Virus record (IMG/VR): IMGVR_UViG_3300020220_000019
Coordinates: 30,665 to 94,664 of that record
Reading direction: 5' to 3' (one strand)
DNA length: 64,000 bases
Origin: a virus
This document shows positions 8,502-16,656 of the stretch, piece by piece (the first letter of the stretch is position 1; every line of letters begins with the position of its first letter). The notes beneath the pieces are model-generated. The model searched no databases. It was given only the letters and a program-made list of their open reading frames with translations, and was not told the DNA's origin. Made by a program: the position numbers and the translations under genes.

Positions 8502-9239
8502 TTACTTAATAAATATTTCTGGTATGTTTCGATCATGATTTACCCATCCATGCATATTTCTGTGCCTTGAACCATATGGCATACTTAAAACTTGATACCA
8601 TCCCATTTCAGCTGGATGAAGTATTTTATTTCTGTCCAGCTCTTCTACGGTTTTTCTATTTATGAAATTTGCAGGATGAATGATCAGTTGATCAAGCAAC
8701 CAATCAGATGTGCTTTTTTTTTCTCCCTTGGTAGACTCATATATTTTATTAAACATACTATGTCTTGTCGTTGCAAAACCTATTGTCCTGTTATTTTTAT
8801 AAGAATCACTAATATATGATTCAAAATTTGCCTCTTCCCATATTCTTGCATCAAATCTTGTTCTTATTACAATGTCGTATTTTCCACTTATCAAATCGGC
8901 AAGCCAAGAATGAATTATTATTTGTTTTGTATGATGAGATGACCACTCCATCCCTTTTCCGTCTTTTTTCTTTTTTATATATTTAAAAGCTTCCTTAAAA
9001 CGTGCAGATATATAATTTTTTGGATTAATATCTTTATATGGATGATATTCTATTTCTGGCTCTTGAAAATAAAAACATTCATATGTTGGAAAAGTGTTTA
9101 AAAAAGAATCTTTATAGTAATCCCATGTTGCATAATAAAAATCAGCACCACAAAATTTGTCTTTCAATATACTATTATTGGAGATTATTAAATCGCGTGC
9201 ACTTTCAAATTTTCCAGATACGCAAACAGCTACTTTCAT
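8502..9239 (-). CDS. WavE-like glycosyltransferase
   Basis: A 245-residue protein starting MKVAVCVSGKFESAR, with DFYYATWD at about residue 33-40. YDIVIRTRFDARI near residue 122-134 is the R-x-R-F-D motif of WavE-type LPS and capsule proteins and related phage glycosyltransferases. HPAEMGWYQ is in the C-terminal third. First gene of the three-gene GT block. Substrate unknown. Confidence 0.65.
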   Translation of the reverse strand: MKVAVCVSGKFESARDLIISNNSILKDKFCGADFYYATWDYYKDSFLNTFPTYECFYFQEPEIEYHPYKDINPKNYISARFKEAFKYIKKKKDGKGMEWSSHHTKQIIIHSWLADLISGKYDIVIRTRFDARIWEEANFESYISDSYKNNRTIGFATTRHSMFNKIYESTKGEKKSTSDWLLDQLIIHPANFINRKTVEELDRNKILHPAEMGWYQVLSMPYGSRHRNMHGWVNHDRNIPEIFIK

Positions 9240-9265
9240 TTTTAATTTTTATTGTCTGTAAGGTT

Positions 9266-9937
9266 TTAACTTTCAGAATAATCTAAACTATTATATTTCA
9301 AACTGTTTAAAAATTCTTTTACTATCATTTCAAATATCGCTGAATATTCAGCAATTTTTTTTGTCTTAAAAGAAATTTCTTCTACTACTTCTTTAAAAAC
9401 TCCTAGTATATTTTTTTCTTCATTCTCGTAAACAGATAATAATTCTTTTACTCTTATATTAGATATTATAGCTGTTTCTCTATCTGCCCATTCATTCTTT
9501 TTATTAATATTGCTAAGAACACCTGAAACAAGCTTTGCTCTTAACATCTTGTAGGAATGCAAAGTTATTTTATCTATAATATTTTTATTTTCCATTAATT
9601 CATTAATGGCCTTGCCGAGTTTAAATGCTTTGCTTAGTTTTAATATCGAATCAATAGCGCTATTTACAGAATGATTAACTTGTTCTGAAATGTGAGGAGA
9701 ATAATATCTTGATATTTTTGTTTCTTTATTCTCAAGATCTTTCTCTCTTTTTTGGGTCAATAAATATTCAGGCTCTGTTTGCACTGTTGGTACAGAATCT
9801 TCGGAAGGCCTACGTCCCCTAATTGTACCTTGTTTGGCATCTTCTTCATACATTTTAGTCTGATGTATGTTTCCCAAAATGTCATCAATGTCACCAATTG
9901 CTGGTCCAGAAAATTGCGCTCTTTTTTTCCAGTTCAT
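9266..9937 (-). CDS. tagged hypothetical protein
   Basis: A 223-residue protein if translation starts at 9937, giving MNWKKRAQFSGPAIGD. I chose this start because it lies two bases upstream of the preceding gene's stop and restores the shared N-terminal tag. The longer open frame to 10027 would overlap that gene by 89 bases. Residues 20-80 are polar; the rest is helical and charged. No family recognised. Confidence 0.65.
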   Translation of the reverse strand: MNWKKRAQFSGPAIGDIDDILGNIHQTKMYEEDAKQGTIRGRRPSEDSVPTVQTEPEYLLTQKREKDLENKETKISRYYSPHISEQVNHSVNSAIDSILKLSKAFKLGKAINELMENKNIIDKITLHSYKMLRAKLVSGVLSNINKKNEWADRETAIISNIRVKELLSVYENEEKNILGVFKEVVEEISFKTKKIAEYSAIFEMIVKEFLNSLKYNSLDYSES

Positions 9938-9938
9938 A

Positions 9939-10163
9939 TTAATTGTTGTCTTTCCAAAATGATGGATCATCCCATCCTGAATCAGATGTATTTGATAATG
10001 GTGGTTTTTTACCAATAATTCTTTCAAGGTATCCAGATTTTATTGCTCTTTCTATTTCTTCAGGGGTCATTCCATATGCTAACAACCTTTTCATTAGATC
10101 TTTTGCAAGATCAGAAACGGTCTTTTTATCTTCTTTTTGGGAACATTTTTTGTACCAATGCAT
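9939..10163 (-). CDS. small tagged protein
   Basis: A 74-residue protein starting MHWYKKCSQKED, a variant of the shared tag. A helical middle (VSDLAKDLMKRLLAYGMTPEEIERAI) resembles a short SHOCT-like or helix-turn segment, and the end is DDPSFWKDNN. It ends two bases before the next tagged gene starts, so two tagged proteins are made from one message. Function unknown. Confidence 0.65.
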   Translation of the reverse strand: MHWYKKCSQKEDKKTVSDLAKDLMKRLLAYGMTPEEIERAIKSGYLERIIGKKPPLSNTSDSGWDDPSFWKDNN

Positions 10164-10202
10164 ATCGTTTTTTAATTAATAATTATATACAAACCTTTGT
10201 TT

Positions 10203-11201
10203 TTAACTTTTTTTGTCAATGCTATTTAAAAAAGACTTGGCCATAGCTCCAGTTCCCCATTCTTTGCTTGCAAAATTTGCACAATCTGCATAATCTATTT
10301 GTTCTAATTTTTCAATTAATTCTATTAAGTTTTCACCTTTTAACCCAGTCTTCCCATTAATTACACTATCTGATGTTGCATCATTTTCATATGCAACTGT
10401 GGGCATGCCGCAGCATGCGGATTCCAAACAAACAAGTCCCAAAGTATCTGTTTTGCTTGTGAATAAAAAACCTCTGTATCTATTCATTGAGTCGCTAAGA
10501 GCCCATTTGCTCAATCTGCCAAGATATTCTATATTTTTATGTGCCAATATATCCGATCCAACCATTGGACCGTCTCCTGCGATCACCACCCTAAATCCAT
10601 GCTCTGCAACCATTCTTACGTCTTCTAGATTTTTGTCTTTTGATATTCTTCCAGCCCACAATATTGAATTTTTCCTGATGCCATTTCTATATTTAAAGCA
10701 CCTGTCAACTCCGCCTTTTAGCACGTGCCCATCCATCCCGGTTTTTAATTTCCATTCTTTAGCTGCACTGCTATTTCTAAAAAAACGTATATCTGCTTTT
10801 GTAGTTCTAGATGTAAACCATCTTCCAATCAGTCCGCCTATCAAAGGTACCATTTTTGAAAGTATTTTTTCCCAATCAGTATGAGAACAAGCACTGCTTC
10901 TTACGCCATTATATGATGCCCATTTTAATCCTGAGCATCCCATTGGTCCTTCAGTGGCAACATGAACATGGTCTGGCTTGAACTTATCCAGCAATTCATA
11001 GCAGTATCTTTGTGCTTTTATTGGATTCGCTAAATGCAATCCTGGACTCCACCTTGAAAGATCTATTCCGTTTATTTTTTCAGCATCGATGACTATTGCT
11101 CTTTTGCCTTTTTCTTTTAATTCTTCAAAAAGAATTTTTACGCTTGTTGATACGCCATTCATTTGCCTACAGGAAGTATCAGTAACTATTGCTATCTTCA
11201 T
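10203..11201 (-). CDS. glycosyltransferase family 4
   Basis: A 332-residue GT-B enzyme. It starts MKIAIVTDTSCRQMNGVSTS with the acceptor-side loop of MgtA/PimB-like transferases. It has the donor-binding linker ILWAGRISKDKNLE at about residue 193-206, GDGPMVG, and the E-x7-E region as TDTLGLVCLESACCGMPTVA at about 265-285. It overlaps the LpxH-like gene upstream by 4 bases (ATGA), so the two are translationally coupled. Together they could remodel a lipid-linked or surface sugar, which is inference. Confidence 0.85.
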   Translation of the reverse strand: MKIAIVTDTSCRQMNGVSTSVKILFEELKEKGKRAIVIDAEKINGIDLSRWSPGLHLANPIKAQRYCYELLDKFKPDHVHVATEGPMGCSGLKWASYNGVRSSACSHTDWEKILSKMVPLIGGLIGRWFTSRTTKADIRFFRNSSAAKEWKLKTGMDGHVLKGGVDRCFKYRNGIRKNSILWAGRISKDKNLEDVRMVAEHGFRVVIAGDGPMVGSDILAHKNIEYLGRLSKWALSDSMNRYRGFLFTSKTDTLGLVCLESACCGMPTVAYENDATSDSVINGKTGLKGENLIELIEKLEQIDYADCANFASKEWGTGAMAKSFLNSIDKKS

Positions 11202-11947
11202 TCTTTATTCCAGTAAAATATTTTTATATCTCCATTTTCTTCTTCTGCTGCCCATGTAGCATGCTCTATCCAGTCTCCACAATTTACATACTGAACTCCA
11301 TCAATTATTCTTATTTCTGGGTTGTGAATATGTCCACATATTACGCCATCGTACCCTCTTCTTTTTGCTATCATAGTTATTGAATTTTCCCAGCCAGTCA
11401 CCCAGTCAACCGCTTTTTTAACTTTACTTTTTACAAATTTACTTGCAGACCAGGGCTTGAGACCAATTATTTTTCTAATTCTGTCAATCATCCTTGATAT
11501 TACCACTAAATTGTCATATGCGTGACTCCCAATTATTGCAAGCCATGGAGTAAGTCTCACAGACGCATCTATCATGTCTCCATGAGTAATCATCATTTTT
11601 TTCCCGTTTGCACATTCATGAATAGTTTCTAATGGGACAAGCTCTATGCCTGCTATCGTGTCTGCAAATTTGCTAACCTCTCTCATGAATTCGTCATGAT
11701 TTCCTGCAACCCAAATTACCTTGGTGCCTTTTCTTGCTGCTTTTAATATTTTTACAACTGGTCTTGCATCATTTTCAGACCACTTCCATCTTTTTTTCAA
11801 TCTCCACCAGTCTATTATGTCACCTACTAGATAAATTTTTTCTGCTTCAACACTATCAAGCCAATTAGCAATGTCTTTGCTCTTAGAGCCATCGCTTCCA
11901 AGATGCCAATCGCTTACAAATATTGTTTTATATTTGGTTTTTTTCAT
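11198..11947 (-). CDS. LpxH-like metallophosphoesterase
   Basis: A 249-residue calcineurin-like phosphoesterase. The metal-binding motifs are in order: SDWHLG near residue 11-16, GDIIDWW near 42, GNHDEF near 81, THGDMID near 116 and CGHIHNPE near 205. The order and spacing match the UDP-2,3-diacylglucosamine pyrophosphatase (LpxH/LpxH2) family, which cleaves a lipid A precursor. In a phage it could alter host envelope chemistry or act on another nucleotide-sugar. It is coupled to the GT4 gene downstream. Confidence 0.8.
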   Translation of the reverse strand: MKKTKYKTIFVSDWHLGSDGSKSKDIANWLDSVEAEKIYLVGDIIDWWRLKKRWKWSENDARPVVKILKAARKGTKVIWVAGNHDEFMREVSKFADTIAGIELVPLETIHECANGKKMMITHGDMIDASVRLTPWLAIIGSHAYDNLVVISRMIDRIRKIIGLKPWSASKFVKSKVKKAVDWVTGWENSITMIAKRRGYDGVICGHIHNPEIRIIDGVQYVNCGDWIEHATWAAEEENGDIKIFYWNKE

Positions 11948-11955
11948 AGCGTGAT

Positions 11956-12354
11956 TTAATATTCTATATCGTAATCGGGTTCGTCTTCGTCCATGCCTTT
12001 TTGATTAAAGGCCATCTCCTTAATATTTTCATCTTTTTCAAGCTGTTCTTTTATATTATCCATAATATAAGGATCCATGGGCTCTTCTCTTCCTGATTCC
12101 TCAATGCATTTAACCGCTGTTATATTTACTTTTATTTTTATATCTGATTCTGGCGGATCATACCATGTTCCACTGTCATAACTAGCTTGATACGAAATTT
12201 CAGCCTCTCCACTACATTTACATGGTGGGTTTTTTATTTCTAAATCATCAAATTCGTAATTGAATTTTCCAGACCAGCTTGATGCCTGCTTGAGATGATG
12301 ACTTATTTTTTGCCTATTTTTATTGAGATTAAATTTTTTTAGATTAAATTTCAT
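11956..12354 (-). CDS. hypothetical protein, MKFNL start
   Basis: A 132-residue protein. The start MKFNLKKFNLNK matches MKFNLSRYNRTK of the gene at 57968-58477 in position and pattern. A beta-rich middle with CKCSGEAEISYQAS and a Pro/Asp-rich stretch follow, then an acidic end (DEDEPDYDIEY). No function assigned. It runs in the same direction as the LpxH-like gene with an 8-base gap. Confidence 0.6.
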   Translation of the reverse strand: MKFNLKKFNLNKNRQKISHHLKQASSWSGKFNYEFDDLEIKNPPCKCSGEAEISYQASYDSGTWYDPPESDIKIKVNITAVKCIEESGREEPMDPYIMDNIKEQLEKDENIKEMAFNQKGMDEDEPDYDIEY

Positions 12355-12385
12355 ACTATTTTTCCTTATATATATAATATATTTT

Positions 12386-12646
12386 TTATCCTAGTCTGTT
12401 TTTATAGTCATTTTTTTCATTTTGATTTATAAAACCAAAATCAAAAGCACTTTCAATAATTTTTGAACCCCAAGTACGATTAAAGATTAAATTTTGACCA
12501 TTTTCTTCATTAAAAGCAATGTTTGCCTCTGATATAAAATGCTCTATTCTTTTTATGGACGCAGTTTTTGCTTTGTCTATTCCAGAATTTGACAAAATCC
12601 ATGTATCTCCATTTTTTTCAAACCCCAATTGTTCTTTTAATCCCAT
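12386..12646 (-). CDS. small hypothetical protein
   Basis: An 86-residue protein with GFEKNGDTWILS, SIKRIEHFISEAN and a helical end. An AGGAGT ribosome-binding site lies before the ATG. No family recognised. Confidence 0.55.
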   Translation of the reverse strand: MGLKEQLGFEKNGDTWILSNSGIDKAKTASIKRIEHFISEANIAFNEENGQNLIFNRTWGSKIIESAFDFGFINQNEKNDYKNRLG

Positions 12647-12708
12647 TTGTGTACTCCTGAATTTTTATTTTCAATTATTTTATAGTGAATCATCCTTCAA
12701 TTAAAAGA

Positions 12709-13620
12709 TCATTTTTTAATAAACCACGGATTGCAGTCAAGATGAAATTTTAAGCATACCCTATCTTCTTTTCTATAAACCCACCATGGAGTCCAGTATA
12801 TCTTTATTTTTTTATTTAATGCTTCCCAGTTTTCTCTGTTTATGTGTTCTAGGCCTCCAGGCATTTTGTCGTCTCCTATTGGTCTTGGTTTAAATTCCCA
12901 TATTCGATATCCATTATTAATCATAAGATAATAATAATACGAGACATAACAAAATGTGTACCAAGTAAGTGTATCTTTGATATAGTTCCAGTCACTCCAA
13001 TTAGAAGCCTTTAGAAAGGAAGGAACGACCGACATGTCATATATTAGCATTTCACTAAACCATATATTTACATTCATCATAATGTTATTTAGTCTCATCT
13101 TCTCTAAAGAAGATTTATTTTTAAGTACAAATTTTTCCCTTTCTCCATTTGATATTATGTTGAATGAAGCATGACTTATATTTCTGAATATATCAGTAAG
13201 GTGAACAGAAAAACCGGCCAAGACCTTATTTCTATCAAGCGCTATGCAAGCATCTAGCATGAGAGAAAGGTCTACTGGCTCTACTTCTGCTTCAGTCATT
13301 ACAACCCAACGATATCCACTTTTTCTAAGTTTATCTAAAGCCCAGTATTGCTTATAACTACGTATTGCATTTACTTTTTCTATATGTTTTAATCTTTCTT
13401 CTCCTACATCATCACCAACTATTAATATCTTGTATTTGCCGTTTGTTATTTTTTTAAGCTCTTTCTTTTCTGATTGCCTTGTTATAACAAATACAATATC
13501 AACAGTTGGCTCTTTTTCAACTGCTTCTATTATTTTTGGTATATATTTATATTTAGCTGGATATGTAGGTAGAGCCCAAAGTACTTTATCTTGTCTCAAC
13601 TTTTCTTTTTTTATTTTCAT
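12709..13620 (-). CDS. glycosyltransferase-like protein
   Basis: A 303-residue protein. VLWALPTYPAKYKYIPKII and VDIVFVITR begin a Rossmann-type domain, and RWVVMTEAEVEPVD at about residues 100-113 sits where a GT-A enzyme carries its metal motif, with E-A-E in place of D-x-D. The C-terminal half is rich in Trp and Tyr. It is probably a divergent glycosyltransferase, but the motif is weak. Confidence 0.55.
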   Translation of the reverse strand: MKIKKEKLRQDKVLWALPTYPAKYKYIPKIIEAVEKEPTVDIVFVITRQSEKKELKKITNGKYKILIVGDDVGEERLKHIEKVNAIRSYKQYWALDKLRKSGYRWVVMTEAEVEPVDLSLMLDACIALDRNKVLAGFSVHLTDIFRNISHASFNIISNGEREKFVLKNKSSLEKMRLNNIMMNVNIWFSEMLIYDMSVVPSFLKASNWSDWNYIKDTLTWYTFCYVSYYYYLMINNGYRIWEFKPRPIGDDKMPGGLEHINRENWEALNKKIKIYWTPWWVYRKEDRVCLKFHLDCNPWFIKK

Positions 13621-13646
13621 AAAGTACCATGATACAAATTATATGA

Positions 13647-13811
13647 TTAATTTTTAGGCACGCAGTTTGGCACTTTTTTACCATTTTTATTTTTCATTCC
13701 AACCATTTTGTACCCCTCCCAACACTGCCCTTTATTCTTTTTTGCTTCTTTTATCCATCCAGCTTTTTCCCCTATTTCCAACCACTGATCTTTTGATAAT
13801 TTATATTGCAT
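13647..13811 (-). CDS. 54-residue protein with KDQWL and VPNCVP motifs
   Basis: An open frame of 54 codons preceded by GGAGATTTC. The first half, KLSKDQWLEIGEKAGWI, closely matches KITKDQWLTIGNSAGWL at the start of the unrelated protein at 58494-58994. The second half ends NGKKVPNCVPKN, a motif I have seen in small phage proteins of unknown role. The two matches make this a convincing gene despite its size. Confidence 0.7.
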   Translation of the reverse strand: MQYKLSKDQWLEIGEKAGWIKEAKKNKGQCWEGYKMVGMKNKNGKKVPNCVPKN

Positions 13812-13901
13812 GAAATCTCCTTTTTCTATTCTATATTAGAACATAATCATATTAGATCCTATGTTTTATGCTATATTATTTAATCGATGCTTTATCCTCT
13901 A

Positions 13902-13942
13902 TCGATATACAAGCTATGCTTAATATAGAAACAAAAGAAAAG
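13902..13942 (+). repeat. direct repeat copy 1 (41 bp)
   Basis: This segment matches 15364-15404 with one C/T difference. It comprises the 11-12 bases before the methyltransferase ATG and its first nine codons (MLNIETKEK). The two copies bracket the protease gene, so one copy is probably a by-product of that gene's arrival. No methyltransferase sequence follows this copy. Confidence 0.85.
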
Positions 13943-14094
13943 ACCGCCCCCTTTCTTCTTGGAGGTTCCATCTTGGTTGCGCTTGCGGTTCAGAGCCTTT
14001 ACGAAAGCGGCATGCTTCTGCGCTCTCTTGCTTGTATTGAGAAAACCACCTTTGCTGCTTGCTATGAAGTGCCCTCTTGTTTACTAATAATTAG
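13943..14094 (-). pseudogene. possible coding remnant between repeat and protease
   Basis: On the minus strand this stretch reads FIASSKGGFLNTSKRAQKHA and later FVKALNRKRNQDGTSKKKGG without a start codon, and it runs into the 41-bp repeat. Base composition is richer in GC than the DNA to its left. It looks like a fragment of a basic protein gene left at a recombination joint. The plus-strand frame at 13868-14098 is likely an artefact of the repeat. Confidence 0.3.
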
Positions 14095-14103
14095 GTAAGC
14101 AAT

Positions 14104-15183
14104 TTATGCCCGTGGCTTGCCAGTTGGGGGATTCGTAATGACCGTTCCTGGGTTGACCACGGCTTGCGGGAATGTTGGCATGGTGTACGACCCCCATGCC
14201 GCTAGTACCCGTGACAGGTCGATCCCGTCCACCTTGCCGTCTCCATCCATGTCCTCAAAGACAGGTTTCGTTTGACCCCATCTGGCGAGGATTCGATTTA
14301 GGTCTTCCTGATCAACCACACCGTCCTGATTGATGTCTTCCATCTTGGCAGACAACTTGACATGCTGCACCTTATATCCAAAGGGAGTGAGTGCTGCAAC
14401 AAGGTTTGCGAAGGTAGCCTTGCTGACCGATTGACCACCGTACTCCAATCCAACAAAGACTGTGTCTCCGTATGCGTCTCGCACCATCACAGGTGAACCC
14501 GAGTCGCCAGCAAAGATAGCGAGTGCTCCGTTCCTGAACGCCCCATCGTTGATGCCATCCAAGCATGCGTTGAAGTTGTACCCTCTCGTATCGTTGGTAG
14601 TTGTATCCAAGTATGCGCTCTTAAAGAGTGTCTTGTAGATTTTGCCGTTGCTATCCTTCGTCCACAGCGAAGTGCCTGTGGGAATGTAAAGCGGATCAGC
14701 GATCCTGTTATAGATTTTGACATCGGAATCGGGAAATTCCTTATCAAACTCAAGCATAGTCGTATCAGGGCCGATGTTGAGATAGACGCGAGTGACCTTG
14801 TTTTCATAGAAAGCACCGCTCTTTCCTAGGAACCGAATACCACCTGTGTTGTCATTCGGGTCGGGTCTAGCACCACGGAAGTGTTGGCAGATAAGCGCAT
14901 GCCGTGGCGAGATCAGCACCGCGCCATAGGTGCATTGATTCCAAAAGTTCACGCTGTTTCGATCATATGGAATCGTGAAGAAAATATTGTTGAAACTATT
15001 GTTTGGAATGTTGTTGCAGAAGTTTCGATGGAGGGCGCTGGTGCCCGACCAGTCAATGTGGTCATATGACTGACACTCTGAGTTGTAACCATTGGGTGCG
15101 ATACCCCCGCTTGTTGGTGTGGCTTGTGTTGGGTAGCGGTACACATCGTGGATGTTGGGTTTGTAGTAGCGCAGTACTGCCAT
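14104..15183 (-). CDS. trypsin-like serine protease with dockerin-type tail
   Basis: A 359-residue protein. GDSGSP at 226-231 holds the nucleophilic serine of chymotrypsin-fold proteases. LISPRHALICQHF at 90-102 is the divergent histidine region (His-95 or His-101), and an aspartate lies near 140-147. Residues 281-332 form two calcium-loop repeats (EDINQDGVVDQEDLNRILARWG and a second EDMDGDGKVDGIDLSRVLAAWG-type unit), as in type I dockerins and the dockerin-like tails common in Planctomycetes. There is no signal peptide. RBS AAGGAG precedes ATG. Base composition is clearly GC-richer than region A, and the gene sits between 41-bp direct repeats, so recent acquisition is likely. Confidence 0.8.
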   Translation of the reverse strand: MAVLRYYKPNIHDVYRYPTQATPTSGGIAPNGYNSECQSYDHIDWSGTSALHRNFCNNIPNNSFNNIFFTIPYDRNSVNFWNQCTYGAVLISPRHALICQHFRGARPDPNDNTGGIRFLGKSGAFYENKVTRVYLNIGPDTTMLEFDKEFPDSDVKIYNRIADPLYIPTGTSLWTKDSNGKIYKTLFKSAYLDTTTNDTRGYNFNACLDGINDGAFRNGALAIFAGDSGSPVMVRDAYGDTVFVGLEYGGQSVSKATFANLVAALTPFGYKVQHVKLSAKMEDINQDGVVDQEDLNRILARWGQTKPVFEDMDGDGKVDGIDLSRVLAAWGSYTMPTFPQAVVNPGTVITNPPTGKPRA

Positions 15184-15219
15184 GTGGTCTCCTTAAAATG
15201 TAATATTAATATAATATTC

Positions 15220-15345
15220 TTACACTCCCGCTAAGGTATCCCCCTTTTTAAGAAATTCTAATTTTATTCCTTTTCTCCAGTCTTTCACGTATCCGTGCAC
15301 GCATCTACCACCATAGGGATTGATCTTTTTGTTTCGTGCCTTCAT
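15220..15345 (-). CDS. 41-residue basic peptide ending in the repeat
   Basis: An open frame starting MKARNKKINPYGGRCVHGYV and ending KKGDTLAGV before TAA. Its last codons are one copy of the ACTAAGGTATCCCC repeat read on the minus strand. The other copies of this repeat are mostly outside recognisable genes, so they may be relics of similar small genes or this frame may be chance. AATAACAA precedes the ATG and no strong ribosome-binding site is seen. Confidence 0.35.
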   Translation of the reverse strand: MKARNKKINPYGGRCVHGYVKDWRKGIKLEFLKKGDTLAGV

Positions 15346-15363
15346 TTGTTATTCAGTCATGTG

Positions 15364-15404
15364 TCGATATACAAGTTATGCTTAATATAGAAACAAAAGA
15401 AAAG
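15364..15404 (+). repeat. direct repeat copy 2 (41 bp)
   Basis: This is the functional copy of the repeat at 13902-13942. It overlaps the start and first nine codons of the methyltransferase gene at 15378. Confidence 0.85.
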
Positions 15405-16091
15405 CTACTTAGAGGAGACATCTGGTCTGGACTTCAATTGATGGAGCCTGATTACAGCGGATGGAACGGTACAGCAAGAATATTCGGAGATCTAGTGAGG
15501 GAATACAAACCCCCCTTTATACTAGAAGTGGGAACCTGGAAAGGACAATCCTGCTTCACAATGCTCGATGCTGCAACCAAGGAAGGACTAGATACAGACA
15601 TCATATGCGTAGACACCTGGCTAGGATCCCAAGAGATGAGGACGAATCTTCCTCCTAGATCTCTTAATGAACATGATGCAAAAATATGGCTAAGGGAGAG
15701 GGATATGAAATTGGTGCACGGATACCCCACCATCTATCAGCAATTCCTGAGCAACTGCGTACATAAGGGATATTCCGAAAGAGTCATTCCACTTCCACAG
15801 ACATCAGTGACAGGAGCCACCATCCTAAAGACATTCAAAGTACATCCGAATATGATCTATCTAGACGCAAGTCACGATTACGAAGACTTTACCCGTGACC
15901 TGAATCTCTATTGGGATCTACTCTCTCCAGGAGGCGTTATATTCGGAGACGACTACAACAGCTGGCAGGGAGTGGAGATAGGCGTCAATGAGTTTGTCGA
16001 GAGAACCAAGATACCACTGGGAGTATTCTCACTCCTCAGAGGATGGGGAAAAGTTTTTGAACAGACCTATTGGGTACTCCGAAAGAATTAA
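15378..16091 (+). CDS. SAM methyltransferase (Methyltransf_24-like)
   Basis: A 237-residue protein starting MLNIETKEKLLRGDIWSG. ILEVGTWKGQSC is motif I, DIICVDTWLG ends the second strand, and MIYLDASHDYEDFTRDL with GGVIFGDDYN is the family's D-x-S-H-x-Y-E signature. These enzymes often methylate sugars or act near cephalosporin-hydroxylase-like folds. I prefer the ATG at 15378 because the upstream frame is short and the repeat copy at 13902 preserves exactly this start. It is convergent with the ParB-like gene that ends at 16105. Confidence 0.8.
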   Translation: MLNIETKEKLLRGDIWSGLQLMEPDYSGWNGTARIFGDLVREYKPPFILEVGTWKGQSCFTMLDAATKEGLDTDIICVDTWLGSQEMRTNLPPRSLNEHDAKIWLRERDMKLVHGYPTIYQQFLSNCVHKGYSERVIPLPQTSVTGATILKTFKVHPNMIYLDASHDYEDFTRDLNLYWDLLSPGGVIFGDDYNSWQGVEIGVNEFVERTKIPLGVFSLLRGWGKVFEQTYWVLRKN

Positions 16092-16104
16092 TGAGATTCT
16101 GCCC

Positions 16105-16656
16105 TTAAGCGTCCTTACTTTCCTGTTCATCAAATTTATAAAATAAATCCTTTACCTCTCTGGTGCTCTCATTTTCCTTCCAGGGCATTTTTATTTTTCT
16201 GGTCCTCAGAGGCATGTCTAGTGCGCGGGCAGCCGCAGCGCGAGTTCTACCTCCAACAATAAAGCTTCCCAGACCCTCAGCTTCAACGATGTTTACTGCA
16301 GGATAGTCACCTCTGCCTATACCCACTAAAAGATTGCGAAGATATCCTTCTGGATCTCTTAGTCTTTTCTCTCCCCATTCGCTCTCCGCACTGTCTTCTC
16401 TATTCTCTTTCTTTGCCCATTCTATAAATTTATTAATTCTTTCCTCTTCGGATTCTCCTGTAACTTCTGGAGTATATGTATTCCCTATTCTGTCTAGATC
16501 AACTGGATCGGTGTATCCCACTGGAGATTCTGTCCATATTTTTTCTATTTCTTTGTCCGTGAGTCCGGATGCGACACCACGGTCCCTGTACCACTGAAAT
16601 TCTTCCATAAAATCTTTCATTTCGCTGTAATTAGATGCATTTTTATACCAATTCAT
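16105..16656 (-). CDS. tagged ParB-like protein
   Basis: A 183-residue protein with the tag MNWYKNASNY at its start. The C-terminal half carries YPAVNIVEAEGLGSFIVGGRTRAAAARALDMPLRTRKI (given here only to mark the region at about 117-155). This matches the ParB/sulfiredoxin-like fold core, in which G-G-R-x-R-A-A-A-A binds nucleotide or phosphate. No helix-turn-helix DNA-binding domain is visible, so plasmid-type partitioning is unlikely. Its ATG overlaps the stop of the preceding tagged gene (TAATG). Confidence 0.65.
   Translation of the reverse strand: MNWYKNASNYSEMKDFMEEFQWYRDRGVASGLTDKEIEKIWTESPVGYTDPVDLDRIGNTYTPEVTGESEEERINKFIEWAKKENREDSAESEWGEKRLRDPEGYLRNLLVGIGRGDYPAVNIVEAEGLGSFIVGGRTRAAAARALDMPLRTRKIKMPWKENESTREVKDLFYKFDEQESKDA

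Noticed and set aside
13868-14098. Plus-strand 76-residue protein starting before the 41-bp repeat
   Set aside because: Its first part is the duplicated methyltransferase start, its remainder reads as a basic protein on the other strand, and it has no independent support.
16105-16656. Plasmid partition ParB
   Set aside because: Only the ParB/Srx-like core is present; there is no helix-turn-helix and no ParA gene in the window.
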